64,000 nt of DNA from Pyrus communis (taxonomy: Eukaryota > Streptophyta > Magnoliopsida > Rosales > Rosaceae). A program made the position numbers and the translations under genes. This document shows positions 13,036-25,599 of the stretch, piece after piece (positions within the stretch are counted from its first letter, which is position 1; each line of letters begins with the position of its first letter). The notes beneath the pieces are model-generated. The model was not told the origin of the DNA. It saw only the letters and a list, made by a program, of their open reading frames with translations, and did not search any database. The stretch is taken from positions 5,371,043 through 5,435,042 of the forward strand of contig NC_084817.1 in NCBI RefSeq assembly GCF_963583255.1. The letters are read 5' to 3'.

Positions 13036-13670
13036 AATGGTGGGTCCATTTTATACAAGTCATTTTTTAAAACATATTATATCTACTAATTAATAAAACA
13101 CTCATTGTCAATCAAAATCCTATAAAATTACCAGTTTAACCCTTTAATTAAAACAGAACATAAATAAGCAATATGGGGCAAAAATGTAATTTCACACAAT
13201 CAAATTTTACTTTTTTTTTTTTTCAAAAACCTCACCTACATGTAATCCTAACATATCTCTAATTAATAAAAAATAAAAAATAAAAAAAACTTCCAACTCC
13301 CACATTCTCTATCACTCTCTTCCTCTCTCCTAGTTCAAAAATAAAAAAAATTTCTTACACTCTTTGTGTGTGCCGGCATGCTAATTTATATTAGAGTAAG
13401 ACATTTAGGCTAAGCCACATACTAGAATGAATTACTATAATTTTAGTGTCGAACTTATAATTCAGAAGAGAAAAAAATATCACGTATACTACATAATTTT
13501 GATATCAAACTAGTCAATCAGGAAAGAAAATAAATATGGTTAACTACTACAATTTGTTTTCATATTCTTGTTATATTATTTATTCATTTCAAAGACAAAA
13601 TAAAGAGGAGGATGATGAAAAGCGAATGCGGAAAACATTCACTAAACTCCTAAACTCAACCACAGTTTCT

Positions 13671-13679
<9 letters not shown>
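13036..13679. other. LBD gene upstream region
   Basis: AT-rich intergenic DNA leading into the LBD gene. No other gene is seen. Several A- and T-rich tracts occur, but no confident TATA box was identified. Confidence 0.4.

Positions 13680-13720
<41 letters not shown>
13680..13720 (+). repeat. (CT)n microsatellite in LBD 5' leader
   Basis: About 20 uninterrupted CT units lie about 190 bp upstream of the LBD start codon. CT-rich leaders are common in plant genes, and this tract is likely in the transcribed 5' UTR. Its length is probably polymorphic. Confidence 0.9.
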
Positions 13721-13725
<5 letters not shown>

Positions 13726-13908
13726 CTAGTCTCTCTCTAGTTTCTTCTTCCTGCTTCTCTAAATACCAAAGCGCAGCTTCAAGACCCACACTCTCACTCC
13801 CTCCCCTCAACAAACTCAACAAACCAAACAACTTTCAACTCAGAGAGAGATTTCATCACTCACCTTTGATTTGATTTGTTTTGGAGGGAGGCCGATCGGG
13901 CGGTGGAG

Positions 13909-14680
13909 ATGAGCTGCAACGGCTGCCGAGTGCTCCGGAAGGGATGCAGCGACACATGCATACTGAGGTCGTGCCTGTACTGGATCGACTCTCCCGAAGC
14001 CCAAGGCCACGCCACCCTGTTCCTTGCCAAGTTCTTTGGCCGCAGCGATCTACTCTCCTTCGTCTCCGCCGTACCGGAAAACCAACGCCCCGGTAAACAA
14101 TCAATTAATTAATTAAACAATATTGCAATAATTTTACACGATTAATATTTGCCATCAATTAATCCATATTTTTCCTTTTTCTCGATCAGCTCTGTTTCAG
14201 TCTCTGCTGTTCGAAGCGTGCGGCCGCACGGTGAACCCGGTGAACGGAGCGGTGGGGCTTCTGTCGAGCGGGAACTGGCACGTGTGCCAGTCGGCGGTCG
14301 AAACGGTGCTCTGCGGCGGCGCTTTGAGGCCGTTACAGGCTTTCACTACGCCTACCCTCGACGAGTCTTCGGACGCGTTCAGCAGAGGCGCATGCACGCC
14401 GAAAAACTGCTACTATCCGTCGGCGTCGGCATACTACGACGCGGAGCGAATCCAGCCGTTCGAGGCGGCGGGGCTCTCTCTGAAGCCGAATCTCGTGGCG
14501 GCAGAGAGAGGAAGAGGGAGGGGAATGTGGATCTGCGTAAGTGCCGCGATGGATCAGCGGCGGAGGGATACGGTGTCGTTTGATTCGGAGGAGTCGGTGA
14601 TGACTACGACAACGACGAGGACCTTTGAAAGCGGTGGCGGCGATCTGAAGGATCGCAAGCTTCTGAACCTTTTTGTCTAA
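13909..14680 (+). CDS. Class II LOB-domain protein, LBD37/38/39 type
   Basis: Two exons, 13909-14092 and 14190-14680, joined by a 97-bp GT-AG intron. Together they encode 224 aa. The N terminus [17 protein letters not shown] is the LOB zinc-like CX2CX6CX3C motif. A GAS-like block follows ([19 protein letters not shown]). The intron falls at ENQRPALFQ, and exon 2 continues [19 protein letters not shown] and [20 protein letters not shown]. The incomplete leucine zipper and the VNPVNG motif mark class II, closest to LBD37/38/39. In Arabidopsis those are nitrate-responsive repressors of anthocyanin and nitrogen-uptake genes; that role is inferred here. Departures from the usual sequence include RSCLYW where RPCLQW is typical, and SSGNW where WTGNW is typical. 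The C-terminal tail is Thr-rich and ends LNLFV. It follows a CT-rich leader. Confidence 0.93.
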
Positions 14681-15197
14681 GTACTATTAACCTATGAGAG
14701 AGAAATCTATGAGAAAGAGAGAGAGAGATTTTGTTCAACTAATAGCAAATGAGTACTCGTAATTAGAAGTGATAAGTGAATAATGTATTCCGAGAGGAAA
14801 CACGATAATCGGAGCCGATCAGTTTTGCGTTGAATATTCCGGTGTTCTTCCTTCTTTTTTTATTTTTATTTTTAAATTTAAATTTTCAGTTTTCAATTAT
14901 TTGTTTTATTTTTGGAGGAGTTGTCGATAATGGCAAGGGTGACGTGTCGGTGATTGCCGCCTCTCGACGCAGGTTTCCATGGGATTGTCCTGGCCGTACA
15001 TCATCTGAGAATTACACCTGTATGATGTGCATGCACCCCCTGTCTATTATGATCCGTCTGATTAAATCACGATGATGACGACACGTGGAAATTTAAATAG
15101 TGTTTTAACTACATCATCTACAACAATAGTGTATTTGATTTCACACAACTTCATATTAGTCTAATTCGACATGAGATTGTCTTATTGAAGCTTGGAT
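14681..15197. other. LBD 3' region and spacer
   Basis: 3' flank of the LBD gene with a short (GA)n run near 14714-14727, then AT-rich spacer up to the Pack-MULE-like element. No gene seen. Confidence 0.4.
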
Positions 15198-16815
15198 AAA
15201 TTTCACAAAATTACTTTAATTATAGACTGAACTATATTTTATTCCTTGTATTTTAAATATTGTAATGTTATACATCAATTTATAAATTCATTGCAATATC
15301 AGATATCAATTAAAAAAATCTGTCAATTTTTCTATTAACCACTTACGTGGTAGCTAATAGGTCGCCTCACTCAATAAACTAGATGGATAAATTAATTCAA
15401 TATTAAAAATTAAGAATTTTTTTAACAAAAAAATTAAAATATTGAATAGGGTCCCACCACTGAGCTTAGCACCTCATTCACCATCACCACCACCGTGCAT
15501 TCTCCTTCTCCCACACCAGACGCCACCCTCGCCTTCGTAACTCCGGCGAAGTCCTCTTCCTTCTCCGGCCACCGGATTGTCCTCGCTGGCGTTTGATTAT
15601 TTCTAAAATTCTTTTCACCCTCCACTGATTTTTTTCGTCCAGGATTTTTTATTTTTGAAGTTTCTCTTCTACCTCTCATTATCTCCGGCCTAATCCTCTC
15701 CCTCATTTCCCCTCAGAACACCCGTCGTCCCCCTCCGACTCCTCCCACAGCCCCGATGGGTCGAATAATAACCTCTTTTCTTTCCTTCCTCCTGGGTCTC
15801 TTCAATTCGAGCAAAAAAGCAGCAATCAAACTCATCAAATCCATCCCCGCCGCACCCGCATCTCGTCTGCAACCAACCACAACATCCACATTCGTTTGTC
15901 CCGTCAACCCAATTCTGCTCCTGCTTCATCCTCTCAACCGAGGCAAAAATTACGAAAAATGATAAAACCCATGAACCCGCAAAACCCAATTTTGATTTCC
16001 CCAAATGACAAGTCCCTCTGCCATCATTGTCGAATCGGTTTAATCTGGAAGAAACTCGAGCAATCCGAATTGGAGCTCGAATGAAATAGCTGCAATTATG
16101 CAACTCCGTGATTTGGTGGAGACCCGTTCGGCCACGACTCCGAGGAAGACGAGCGGGTATCAGAGCGAATTGGCGGAGACCCGGTTGAGAGGCGGAGTCG
16201 GGGTCGTTCTGGTTTCCAACGAAGCAGTGGAGGTGGAGGGTTCGGCGGAAATCTCGAGGTTTCCTGGGAATTGGTTTCCAGCGAATGGGGAAATGGATAC
16301 GGGGGAGAGCAAAAGGGATAAGGGTTTTGGGGAAACCCTAGGAAATCGAAATTAGAAGGGATAAGGGTTTTGGGGAAACCCTAGGAAATCGAAATTAGAA
16401 GGAGGGGATTGGGTGAATCTGATCGCCGACTCTAATCTTCGGTAAGGTCGAGGTATTGAGGTTGGGGAGGTCGGGGAGGGTGGCGGGGAAGCGTTGATGA
16501 GGATGTTCTGGGAAGCACGATGGAAGGAAAAGAAGGTTCCGCGCCAACCTTTTTCATTTTTTAATTTTTAATTTTTAGTTTTTTTTTTTAATTTTTTTTT
16601 TTAAATTTGAATGTCAGTCCATGTGCTGATGAATAGAGAAGACAAACTAGAACGAATATGCGACGTCAGCAATTGACAGATTTTTTAACAGAGGTTTGAT
16701 ATTGTAATGAATTCATAAGTTGAGGTATAACATTGCAACGTTTAAAACATAAGGTATGAAATTGTGGTTCGGTCTATAATTAAGATAATTTTATGTAATT
16801 TACTCTTGAAATTTC
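15198..16815. mobile_element. Pack-MULE-like element, ~110-bp TIRs
   Basis: The left TIR (about 15218-15330) and the complement of the right TIR (about 16675-16790) align along about 110 bp. Both read AATTATAGAC[C/T]GAAC and later ATTCATT[A/G]CAATATC, and both end in AAAAAATCTGTCAA. Between them sits a GC-rich core (15440-16540) very unlike the flanks, with short frames on both strands, for example a plus frame beginning MGRIITSFLSFLLGLF at 15756. Long TIRs around a GC-rich, gene-like core are the hallmark of Pack-MULEs. I could not identify the captured gene and found no transposase. Target duplication was not resolved. Confidence 0.65.
16315..16400. repeat. 43-bp tandem duplication
   Basis: Two perfect adjacent units starting GGGATAAGGGTTTTGGGG sit inside the GC-rich core of the Pack-MULE-like element. 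Each contains the telobox-like AAACCCTA. Confidence 0.9.
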
Positions 16816-17275
16816 TATTATTATCGTGGACTAAAACTTATCAATATTCTCAATACACTGTCGTGAATTACTAACAACGCAAACGTATTTTCATTTTTTG
16901 CCATAGTGCGTTGGTAGCGTTTGCACATGATATTGCGTGTTGAGTGGTATTTCAACGTGTGATAATGGCGTATCGAGATGTAAGAAAGTTTTTCTCGTTA
17001 CCACAGTTTTTCAACATGTGACATGATGGCAATACTTTATGCGTAACTATGGGTTGATGGCATTCTACCACCTGGAAAACATGTGCAGCAACAAGCATAT
17101 AAATAAAAACTTGAACTTGAAACAAAGGGAAACAATAATGGAAAAAATGATCTCAACCTGAAAAAATGCTTACGTAACAGGTGATAACATGTGGTCTATA
17201 ATTTAGTCGACGTCAGATGTGCTTCTGATTTTGTTCGAGTAGAAATGTTAGGGGAGCACTCTCAGGACCGGTTTA

Positions 17276-17475
17276 GCATTGCAGATTTTTTTTTTTAAAG
17301 CCGCTTTTTAAAAGGGTTGAGATTAAAATTGTGTTTGGTAAATAAAAAAAAATATCTTTTTCAAAAGTATGGGTTCAAAACAGCAGAAACAACTCTATCC
17401 ATACTTTAAAAAACAATGCTTTTTTCTTTTTCACAGCATATCAACCCCAAATTAGCTTTCAAAGCGGGACTCTAC
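17276..17475. mobile_element. Possible small TIR MITE
   Basis: GCCGCTTTTTAAAAGG near 17303 is roughly inverted at CTTTCAAAGCGGG (17458-17470), around a GTTTGGTAAA- and GCAGAAAC-rich interior reminiscent of the Tourist-like copy at 1220. The ends are imprecise. Confidence 0.4.
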
Positions 17476-17840
17476 ATGTAGTCTCTGTCATCTCACTGTT
17501 TACATCAATTTTCATGCCAACATTATAAAACATTGTGCCACAAGAATGAGGTGGTAAAGAGTTCCACTTTTGAGAAAATCTCCTTAACATTTCTCTTGTT
17601 TGAGATAACACAAAGATTGGGGAAATGCAAATGCCATGCCATTTGCTTTATCTTGTGCGTATTGATAGAGTAAATTATACTTTGCATCTTCAAGTTTGAG
17701 TTCAATTGTAACCATATACATATCTTTAAAATATTGCAATTTTATATACAGAGTTATTATTTAGCTGCAATGTCATATATCATTATATAATTTTTAAATT
17801 TGACGTTAAATCACATGTTAAGTGATAATGTAACGAGCCA

Positions 17841-18007
17841 ACTTAGTACTACGTACGATCTACTGATATTCCTCTTATAAGTGAGAGGTCTTAAGTTCGA
17901 TTCGCACCAAAAGCGAAGTTAAACAACATTATTATGATAAAATATTGTAAGGTTTATCCCACTCCCTCACCCCTTGATGTAGATACTATTGGTTATTAAA
18001 AAAAAAT
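17841..18007 (+). mobile_element. SINE (tRNA-derived)
   Basis: A box-B-like GTTCGATTCGC follows GTGAGAGGTCTTAA. After it come CACCAAAAGCGAA and TATCCCACTCCCTCACCCC, then a terminal A run at about 18000-18007. This order matches a SINE family that I recall as abundant in Rosaceae genomes. A truncated relative abuts the Cassandra LTR at 38191-38262. Confidence 0.6.
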
Positions 18008-19361
18008 GATAATGTGACGAATATACAACTGCCCACCCGTCCCCAACAAGATTAATAAAAAGTCTTATATTCATCATAACTGATAAGCATCAACCTGATT
18101 TTTCTCTTCTTTTTTTTTTGGGTATTTTAAGATTTTCCATACAAAAAGATCTTTTTGCAAAGCGATAGCATTATATTGATAATTAGACAATTAATATAAT
18201 CTTTCAAAAGAACAACTTGGATGAGATTAGGAGGTTCTCCAAAATAATAAAAAATCAAGTTTAAATATAAAGTAAACTTAGCTAATCTGTGGACCACAAC
18301 ATTAACTGAGTGTCGAGTTGAAAAACTTGAGAGCTAACATCGGTTGCGAAGTCATCAGCTGGTCCCATTTTAGATGCATTAAAAAGTGGAGAATGAGTCA
18401 CAACGTTTTATAATAAGCTATTTTTTCAACAAGTTGTTAACACATCTATAACATGACAATTCAACTCCCTAGAAATATGTATCATCTTTGCATTCATGTA
18501 GTCAATCTCAAACCTTCTCTAACTAAGTAGAGACTGAATATCGCTAAATCAACAATTCGTATGTATACACTTCAACTTCATTGAACCATTCTCATCAAGA
18601 AAAAAACAAAGGTGAAGTTCACTCAATTTGAAAACGGTGATTTGTGAGTTGCATCGTTTTTCTATTATGATAGTGGTATATTTAGGTACAAAGAGTAGAA
18701 GATCAGAAAACTAACACGTGCCATCTAAACAAAAGGGTGGAGGTATTGTATCAGAGGCTGGCGAGGCAGGGATGGATAAATGGAAGAGAGGACCGCAACC
18801 GAAAGGAGAATCAACGGATGGATTTGAAGTGGGGGAGAAGTGGGACCCTGAAAAGCAAGAAATTTTTGACCAAAAGAAAAAAGAAAGCGAGAAATGGTGC
18901 GGTGCACGTCAGCCCCCATCCACGGGCAAAAACCTCCGCCGTTGGAAGTGGGTTCCTCGGCGTCACCACCTATAGTTTTTTTTTGTTTTTTTATTTTTAT
19001 TTTTGTTTTTTTCGAAAATAAAAAAGGTAGACGTAGGAAAAGGACACACATCAACTATTTGTTCTAATCCATTCGCTTCGCCGCGTCTCTCAAAGATGCT
19101 GTGTGGGTCCCCCACCTACACTTCTCTCCATTCTTTTCTCTCGTGATTGGCATTGCGTTGTTCATACAACACGCGGGCACTTTCAGTTTTACAGATCATT
19201 GTTAATTTTTTATCATTGATTTTTTTTTTCAATTTTTTTGATCTAACGATCTAAAATTATGAAGTATTGGTGAGAAGTAAGTGTGGATAACACTAATTTT
19301 TTTGTCAAAGTCCTCCCTTTACTTCTAATTCATTTGTAAAATTTTTCTCATAAACTTTAGA
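18008..19361. other. Intergenic, no supported gene
   Basis: No supported gene. A slightly GC-richer block (18710-18975) is open in several frames but has no recognisable domain, and it ends in a T-rich run at 18975-19012. Confidence 0.4.
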
Positions 19362-20336
19362 GGAGTATAGTCAAATTAAGATTTGATAAGATTTCACAAG
19401 ATTTTAATACAGATTTTAATAGACTTTCAGATCAGAGTATAGTCGATCAAGATTTTGAAAGAGTATTTTAAAAGACTTTGAAATCATAGTGTAGTCAAAT
19501 TAGGATTTGAGATGATTTTAAAAATACATCTAAATCTATGGGTAGTCAATATAGATTTTGATAGGGATTTTTAAAATGATTATAAATCTAGGGGTATTAA
19601 AAAAATCAAGGATTTGACAGTATTTCATGAAGTTGTGGATTTTGTTGGATTTGTGATCACAAATATACATAACCAAGAGAAAAAAAACCCCACCTCAACC
19701 CCTAGGATTCTCAATCCAGCTTATTCACATTTTATCACTCCTTTCTTTCCTCTCCAACTTCTCTCCCAAACCCTAGCGGGTCGTAATATAATCTCATAGA
19801 ACTCTTGCCATCCATAGATTTGATTTTTATGACTTGGGTTATGGGAATTGGATGAAGAGGTGTGTTTAGTTGGTGGGTGATGGGTATTTGAAAAAAGAGC
19901 AGCGGGGTTTGTTTAGTTGTGGTGAATTGGGTCCTCCAGGTGTTTGATAAAAAGCGCAAGAGGGTTTTTGGGGTTTTTGGAGTGGGAGAATGGGATAGAA
20001 TAAGTTGAAGCGTGGAGAAGGAGGGAGTGAGAAGAACAAGAAGGCCTTGAAAGACCATGGGGCATGTGTTGGAGATGATGATAATTAATTTCTTTATGAA
20101 ATATCTCAAAGAAATTCAATTTATGTTGATTTGGTCTGTTTGTATTGGTTTGATGATGCTTAAAAATCTTATGAAATCCATAATCAAAATCTACCCAAAC
20201 CATTGAAATCTATAATGAAAATCCATATAAATCTGTCAAAATCGATATAGGATTGAAAAGTCTATTAAAATCCTTTGAAATCTATCACTTAATAAAGTCT
20301 ATTAAAATCATCTGAAATCCAAATTGACTACACCCT
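19362..20336. mobile_element. Non-autonomous TIR transposon with subterminal repeats
   Basis: The left end GGAGTATAGTCAAATTAAG and the inverse of the right end, AGGGTGTAGTCAATTTGG, form an imperfect TIR. Inside each end lie many repeats of an AATAGACTTT / GATTTTAAAA type over 200 bp or more (19380-19610 and, inverted, 20165-20320). The core has only short frames. The superfamily is uncertain; subterminal repeat arrays occur in Mutator-like and CACTA-like elements. Confidence 0.55.
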
Positions 20337-20891
20337 TCTTAATCTCAGCTAATCATCCCGTACACTTTATAAAATATTGTTAGATTCAAACCTTATCGAT
20401 GTTATCTTCAAAAGCTATTAAATTAAACAAAAATTAAAAGCATCACTGCACATATTTACACATATTTTCCTCTTTGGAATTTGGATCCTCTCCAGACCTT
20501 AGTGTCCAAAGCCTAAGAACCCGGAAATCCGAGGCATTGGTTTATGTGAGGTGGCCAACGGAATGAGTTAATGGAGACCGTCGGATTCAATTTGAGTGGT
20601 TCGGATTGCCTGATCCGAGATCCGGAGTAGATCTCTATACTTCCTCTTTACTTATGGATAAAGTAAAGGTGTATACAAATTAATTTGGTATTGACAACAC
20701 AAATTTCTTGCTATCTATGCACGTAAACATCTCAATTCCGCGTAGTACCTTAAACACAGCAACAGGCATATTAGAGTCTTCTTCTCTTGTTTTCGCTTCG
20801 GCTTCACGGATTCGAAGGTAAAATTTGTGCAAAAGGAAAAAGAATCTGATGTTGATGTTAGCTGTTTAGGCAGTCATAATACGGTTTAGCT

Positions 20892-23800
20892 TTACACTTC
20901 CGCCGCGAGGCTGTCAGGTACGCGTTTCTGTTGTAAAATATGCGTCCTGAGGCTACATTCCTCCACCTGAGTATTAAAAACAGAAATTTTTGCAGATAAG
21001 ATAAACAATGAGAAAGAGAGGACAGGAATGTTAAAAGGTATTGGAGAATAGAAAGCTGCACCACTCATATTCTACCCCTAAAATGATTGGTTACACTGCC
21101 TCCCAAAATTAGGCGAAGTTTTCGGGACCTTTGAGTTTCTAGAAATTAAACTGAGGTAGGAGTTTCCGTTATGAACAAAGTTTCATGATTGGTTTTGGAT
21201 CGGAATAAAATTTGAGGTTGTAGAAGTACAGGGAATAATGCAATCGATCCGGATCATATTCTTCTACGTGATACTTTATGTCAAGTGGATAGAAATAAGG
21301 CACGAGGAATCTGAAAGAAGGCCAGTGTGCATTATTATAAACCACAAAATGTATCAGCACCGATAACGTCATATATTGTTGTCACATCTATCATTCTACC
21401 TTTACACAAAAACAATGGTACAGATTATAGAGCAGAATTGTTCAGGAATAACTTACGAGGGTCGGGTTTATCTCATGGTAAAATAATGGGAAAATTCACA
21501 TCAATAACTACTAAACTGGTGTCTACTTCCTATCCAATGGGTGATTAGATATTGAAACCGAAACCAAATTCGAATCTTACCTGCATGGCTGCAACTGTTG
21601 ACAATAGATCTCTGCACTGACCAAGCAAAGCATGCTCCTTCGCAGTTATATTTGCAAGTTCAGCCACCAAAAAGTTCACATCCCCAACCTATCAATTACA
21701 TGTGGTTTCAGACCAATTGGAAAAAAAAAAAAATCAAAATTTTAAACAGGAAGTTAGATAGTTACTCGGTTAGGGCCAAATGCATTGTTATTGGACATGA
21801 TTATTGGCTGCTCCACATCCAAAGAGAGCTAGAGCTAAATGCTTTGCGAGTGATATAAAACATTTTACATACATATCGCTCCATGTTTATAAGATCTTTC
21901 TAACCACTCGTATTGATAAGTGAAAACCCACGGAACCCTTTTGTTATACCCATTAGATTTCATAGTTGTCACGTGTGATTTATACTGTATTCTGCTCAAA
22001 AAGCCAGCACAGGTAGCAGCAATAATTCTGAATTTCTAAACTACATCGTTTATATCTACAACCATAGTAGGTCAACTATCACACTCTAGAATCCACATGG
22101 ATTATGTCACAACCTCTATTTGCCGTCCTGGAAGGACTCTAAGCATAGGTTTTTAGAAGGCATGCACAATGAATAAAATTGAGGATAACAACAATCAACT
22201 CACCCTTCATCATGGTCCTGAACTAATTATAGATGCAAAAAACAAACATAGATTGCAAGGATTCCAATGATAAAAATAAAAGAAAGTCACCTTCGATAAC
22301 AATAAGCATATTGATGATGCCATCGCTTGCATCACATCAACTGCTGAAGAAATAGCATCCTTCACATTGTGGACATCAGCCTGTAGCAATGAAGAGCCAA
22401 AAAAATGATAAATTGTTAGGCAATGAGCTGTCAGGGTATATAAGGAACTAACTAAAGAAGAGATATATGAGAGGTACATACCCTTGCTCCAACAACTGGA
22501 AGACGGAGTGTGCTAGCTTTCAAAGCTTCGATGGCCCCTGACAAAGAATCCGAGTAATCCCGATCCATAAGTGACAACTCTTCCAGATATGTCATCTGCA
22601 CTCATCAAGATAGGGGATTAAACTCAACACAATGCATGCATCGAGGAGTACAAAACGGCCATTAAGACAAAGACGTAATTCTTTCCTCTAAAGAATAAGT
22701 AATTTTTCAGATTTCAGTCGATCTCTGTGCATGTGTGTAACTGAAAATTGAGCACTAGATGACCTTTAGAAGCAGAACTAACATGGACATGAACTGAAAA
22801 TCATGAATAACCAGGCCAAAGATTGATAAGAAATAAAAGCAAAATGTAGTCAGAGGTCTTACTTGCCCCTTTAGGATGGATGTTATCTTCAAATGTTGCC
22901 TCAGCAGATGTAACTCAATCCGTTTTTGTCTTACAGATTCACAAAGTCTTGAACTCGTTACCCATGCATTATAGAGGCTTCCCTGATGGAAGGAATTTGA
23001 GACAACTAAAATTAGAGTTAAGAATTAAGTATAACACATATAACAAAGCAAGGAGAAGCAGTTAATCCTGAATTCATGCATCCTTCACTCATTCAATATT
23101 TATTCATGGTACTTTAGATTCCTTTTTAAAACAATAAGTTTTAATCAGTGGTAACTATCCACATCTATCTACAAATCACTTTCATCCCAAGTTCTGAAAA
23201 CAAAATTTATAGAATACTATTCCTGCACAACAACGAGTTCCACTTTGATAGTCAAAACAGGAAAATAATTAATCTAGTATGTGTTTGGAAGAAGATTCCC
23301 AAACAAAAGCCTATTGATCTCATATGGCAATAATAATTCAATACAGCATTTTGCCACCAAGCTGCATGTTAAACTTCAATCATCATGCTTTTGCGGCAAG
23401 AAGCTATCAAGCTAACCACCCTAAAGGTTCTCATCAATACACAAATATGCATGACATGACAAGTAACTCCAAATGAATTAAAAGAATCCATTTTTTCGCT
23501 TTCCCACAAGTCACAACTTACAACTTAGCACCCCTGTTTTACGTCATTCATCCTCCCCAAACATGTTTTTAGATCAGAACACACAACACAGAATACCTTA
23601 GCTTACTTCAACATTGACTGCAAATACAAGTCTCCTTTCAATTTACGCATCAATATCCAACTTGGAACATTCGAGGGGATAACCGACAATATATTATGAA
23701 CAAAACTGAAAGGGATGCCATATAATATTAAGAGACTCGAAACCTGAATCACAACTTAAATTTATGATGATAAATTCTACAACCAAGAAATGTAAAGGTG

Positions 23801-25391
23801 GTCAATTAAGAAAAAGAAACCCAAAAGCAGTCAAATTCCCCTATAAAAACAAAGGTCCCATATACAAGAAAATAGTTAACAAAACAAATCTATTCAATAT
23901 GTGGAACCAAACAATAAGCCAGACATTAAGGATAAAGTTCAGAAGCTATACCTCTGCATTGGACCTCTGTGCAGCTAGGGCGGCATCAGCTCTTGCATTT
24001 ACAAAACGCCACTGCAAGAGCCGGTTATGTAATAGCCTCACCACATATGCATCAACCATCCGGTTCTCTCCAACTTTTCCTCTTCGAACATCAGCAGCGA
24101 AACTTAAAACTGAAGGCACGCTCAAATTACTACTTGGAGTAGCCAACACTCCATTCCTCATCCGAGAAGGGCTCAATCCCCTCATAGGCGAAGATGGCAC
24201 CAACGACCTGCTGAGCTTACTAGGCGAAGCAGGCCCAGCAGCTCCACGAATAGGGGATAACTGCCCCCTGCTATTCATAACACCTCGAGGAGATGACACT
24301 GGACTATCCATAGATAACCTGTTGCTCTCAATATGTTTAGGAGAACCCATATTTTTGGTTGCATTACCCTTATTAGACTCTGATTGGCGGCGCAATCTAT
24401 TGTTAGTCTCTTGCCAAAACCTCGCAGGCACAACTATCCCTCTAGGCCGTGGTGCTTGTCCAACGCCAACGTAGCCATTGGTGCCGCCACCACCGCCACT
24501 ACCAAGCTCGTGCGGTCCTGAAGTAGAACTGCCAAAAGACACACTATCAAAATTCGAACAAGCCTCGGTCTCAGACTCTGTATTACCTGAATTGCCCCCA
24601 TCAACAGCCTTAGTAGCTTTCACTGAGCCTAAATTGCAGGAATTCAACCTCAATCTCCCATCAACATCATCCCCCATTGAGGTTTGTAATGCTCTAACCA
24701 CATTGGCGCCAGATCCACTCATCCTCTTCCTCTCATCCGTGCAATCCAAGCTCCTATTCATACTATTCGGTTGTCGCAACCTCGCAGGCCACCGCTGCTG
24801 CTCTGTCGGCTTGGAATTCTCACTCTGATCTGTTCTAAACGGCGTCGTCGCCTTCCTCCTCTCCGGCGTGCCCTTCCTTGTACTCGGAGACGGCGCCGGT
24901 TTCGCTTTACTCACCTGGAGAGAGTACGACTCGCCCTGAAACGACACCGATAAGCTCCTCGTTGAAGTGAACAGTAGCTTCTGAGCCGCGGACATTTCAC
25001 CGCCGCCAGCACCACCATTCCCGGTCCTCAAATTCAAAGAATTAGGGCGAGGAGTGACAACTCTCCTCCTCTCCACCGATTGCGAGCGCTTCACAGACTG
25101 CGACAACGGCGTCGCCGCCGTCGAACCGCCGGTTCTGGACGGCAACGGAGAGGGACAACGCCTCGAATTCGAACAAGTAGAGGAAGAAGTAGAAGATGAG
25201 GAGGACATGTACCGGGAAGTGACCTCCCGAGCTTTGAGGCGGCGAGGAACGGGGACGCCATTGTCGGGTTCAGAAGGCAGAAGAGGAGGCCTTACGGTGC
25301 CGTTTTGGGGACGACCTCCTCCTTGGGACGCGGCCTTGTGGTTCAATGTCGTCGACACAGCAGCTACCATCGCAGAAACACAAAATCCCAT
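20892..25391 (-). CDS. QWRF-motif microtubule-associated protein (AUG8/QWRF2 family)
   Basis: Six exons on the minus strand: 25391-23952, 22982-22863, 22595-22482, 22380-22291, 21688-21581 and 20966-20892. All introns are GT-AG in phase 0, and the product is 648 aa. Exon 1 encodes a long Ser/Arg/Pro-rich basic region typical of microtubule-binding N termini. It ends with the family signature LLQWRFVNARADAALAAQR. Later exons encode the conserved helical C terminus: NAWVTSSRLCESVRQKRIEL, ILKGQMTYLEELSLMDRDYS, LRLPVVGA, VKDAISSAVDVMQAMASSIC and ECSLRTHILQQKR. Length and exon signatures match Arabidopsis QWRF2-like proteins (about 650 aa). Relatives include the augmin subunit AUG8 and EDE1, which bind microtubules in mitosis and hypocotyl growth. 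A second in-frame ATG at 25370 gives MVAAVSTT, a start resembling homologues, and may be the true one. The 5' leader contains an AAACCCTAACCCC telobox-like motif near 25411. Confidence 0.93.
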
Positions 25392-25599
25392 TCAAATCTC
25401 ATCCTCCAAAAACCCTAACCCCTCGCAAATTAACAAAACTCCAGGGACCTAAAAGCAAAACCTCCGACTATCCCTGCGAGTTCCGCGGCTCTGAGAAAAG
25501 TAAACAATCGCGAAAAAAATGAAAAATAAAATTAGGAAAGCAGAGAGAGAGAGAGAGGGAGAGTGAGAAATCACAGAGTATGAAGGAAGGCGGCTTCAC

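Noticed and set aside
17880..17912. tRNA gene suggested by GTTCGATTCGC
   Set aside because: No acceptor stem or cloverleaf can be formed. The context and A tail are those of a SINE.
19735..20203. Minus-strand frames of 96 and 124 codons
   Set aside because: They lie inside the TIR transposon (19362-20336), are Thr/Pro/Ser-rich by composition and show no family.
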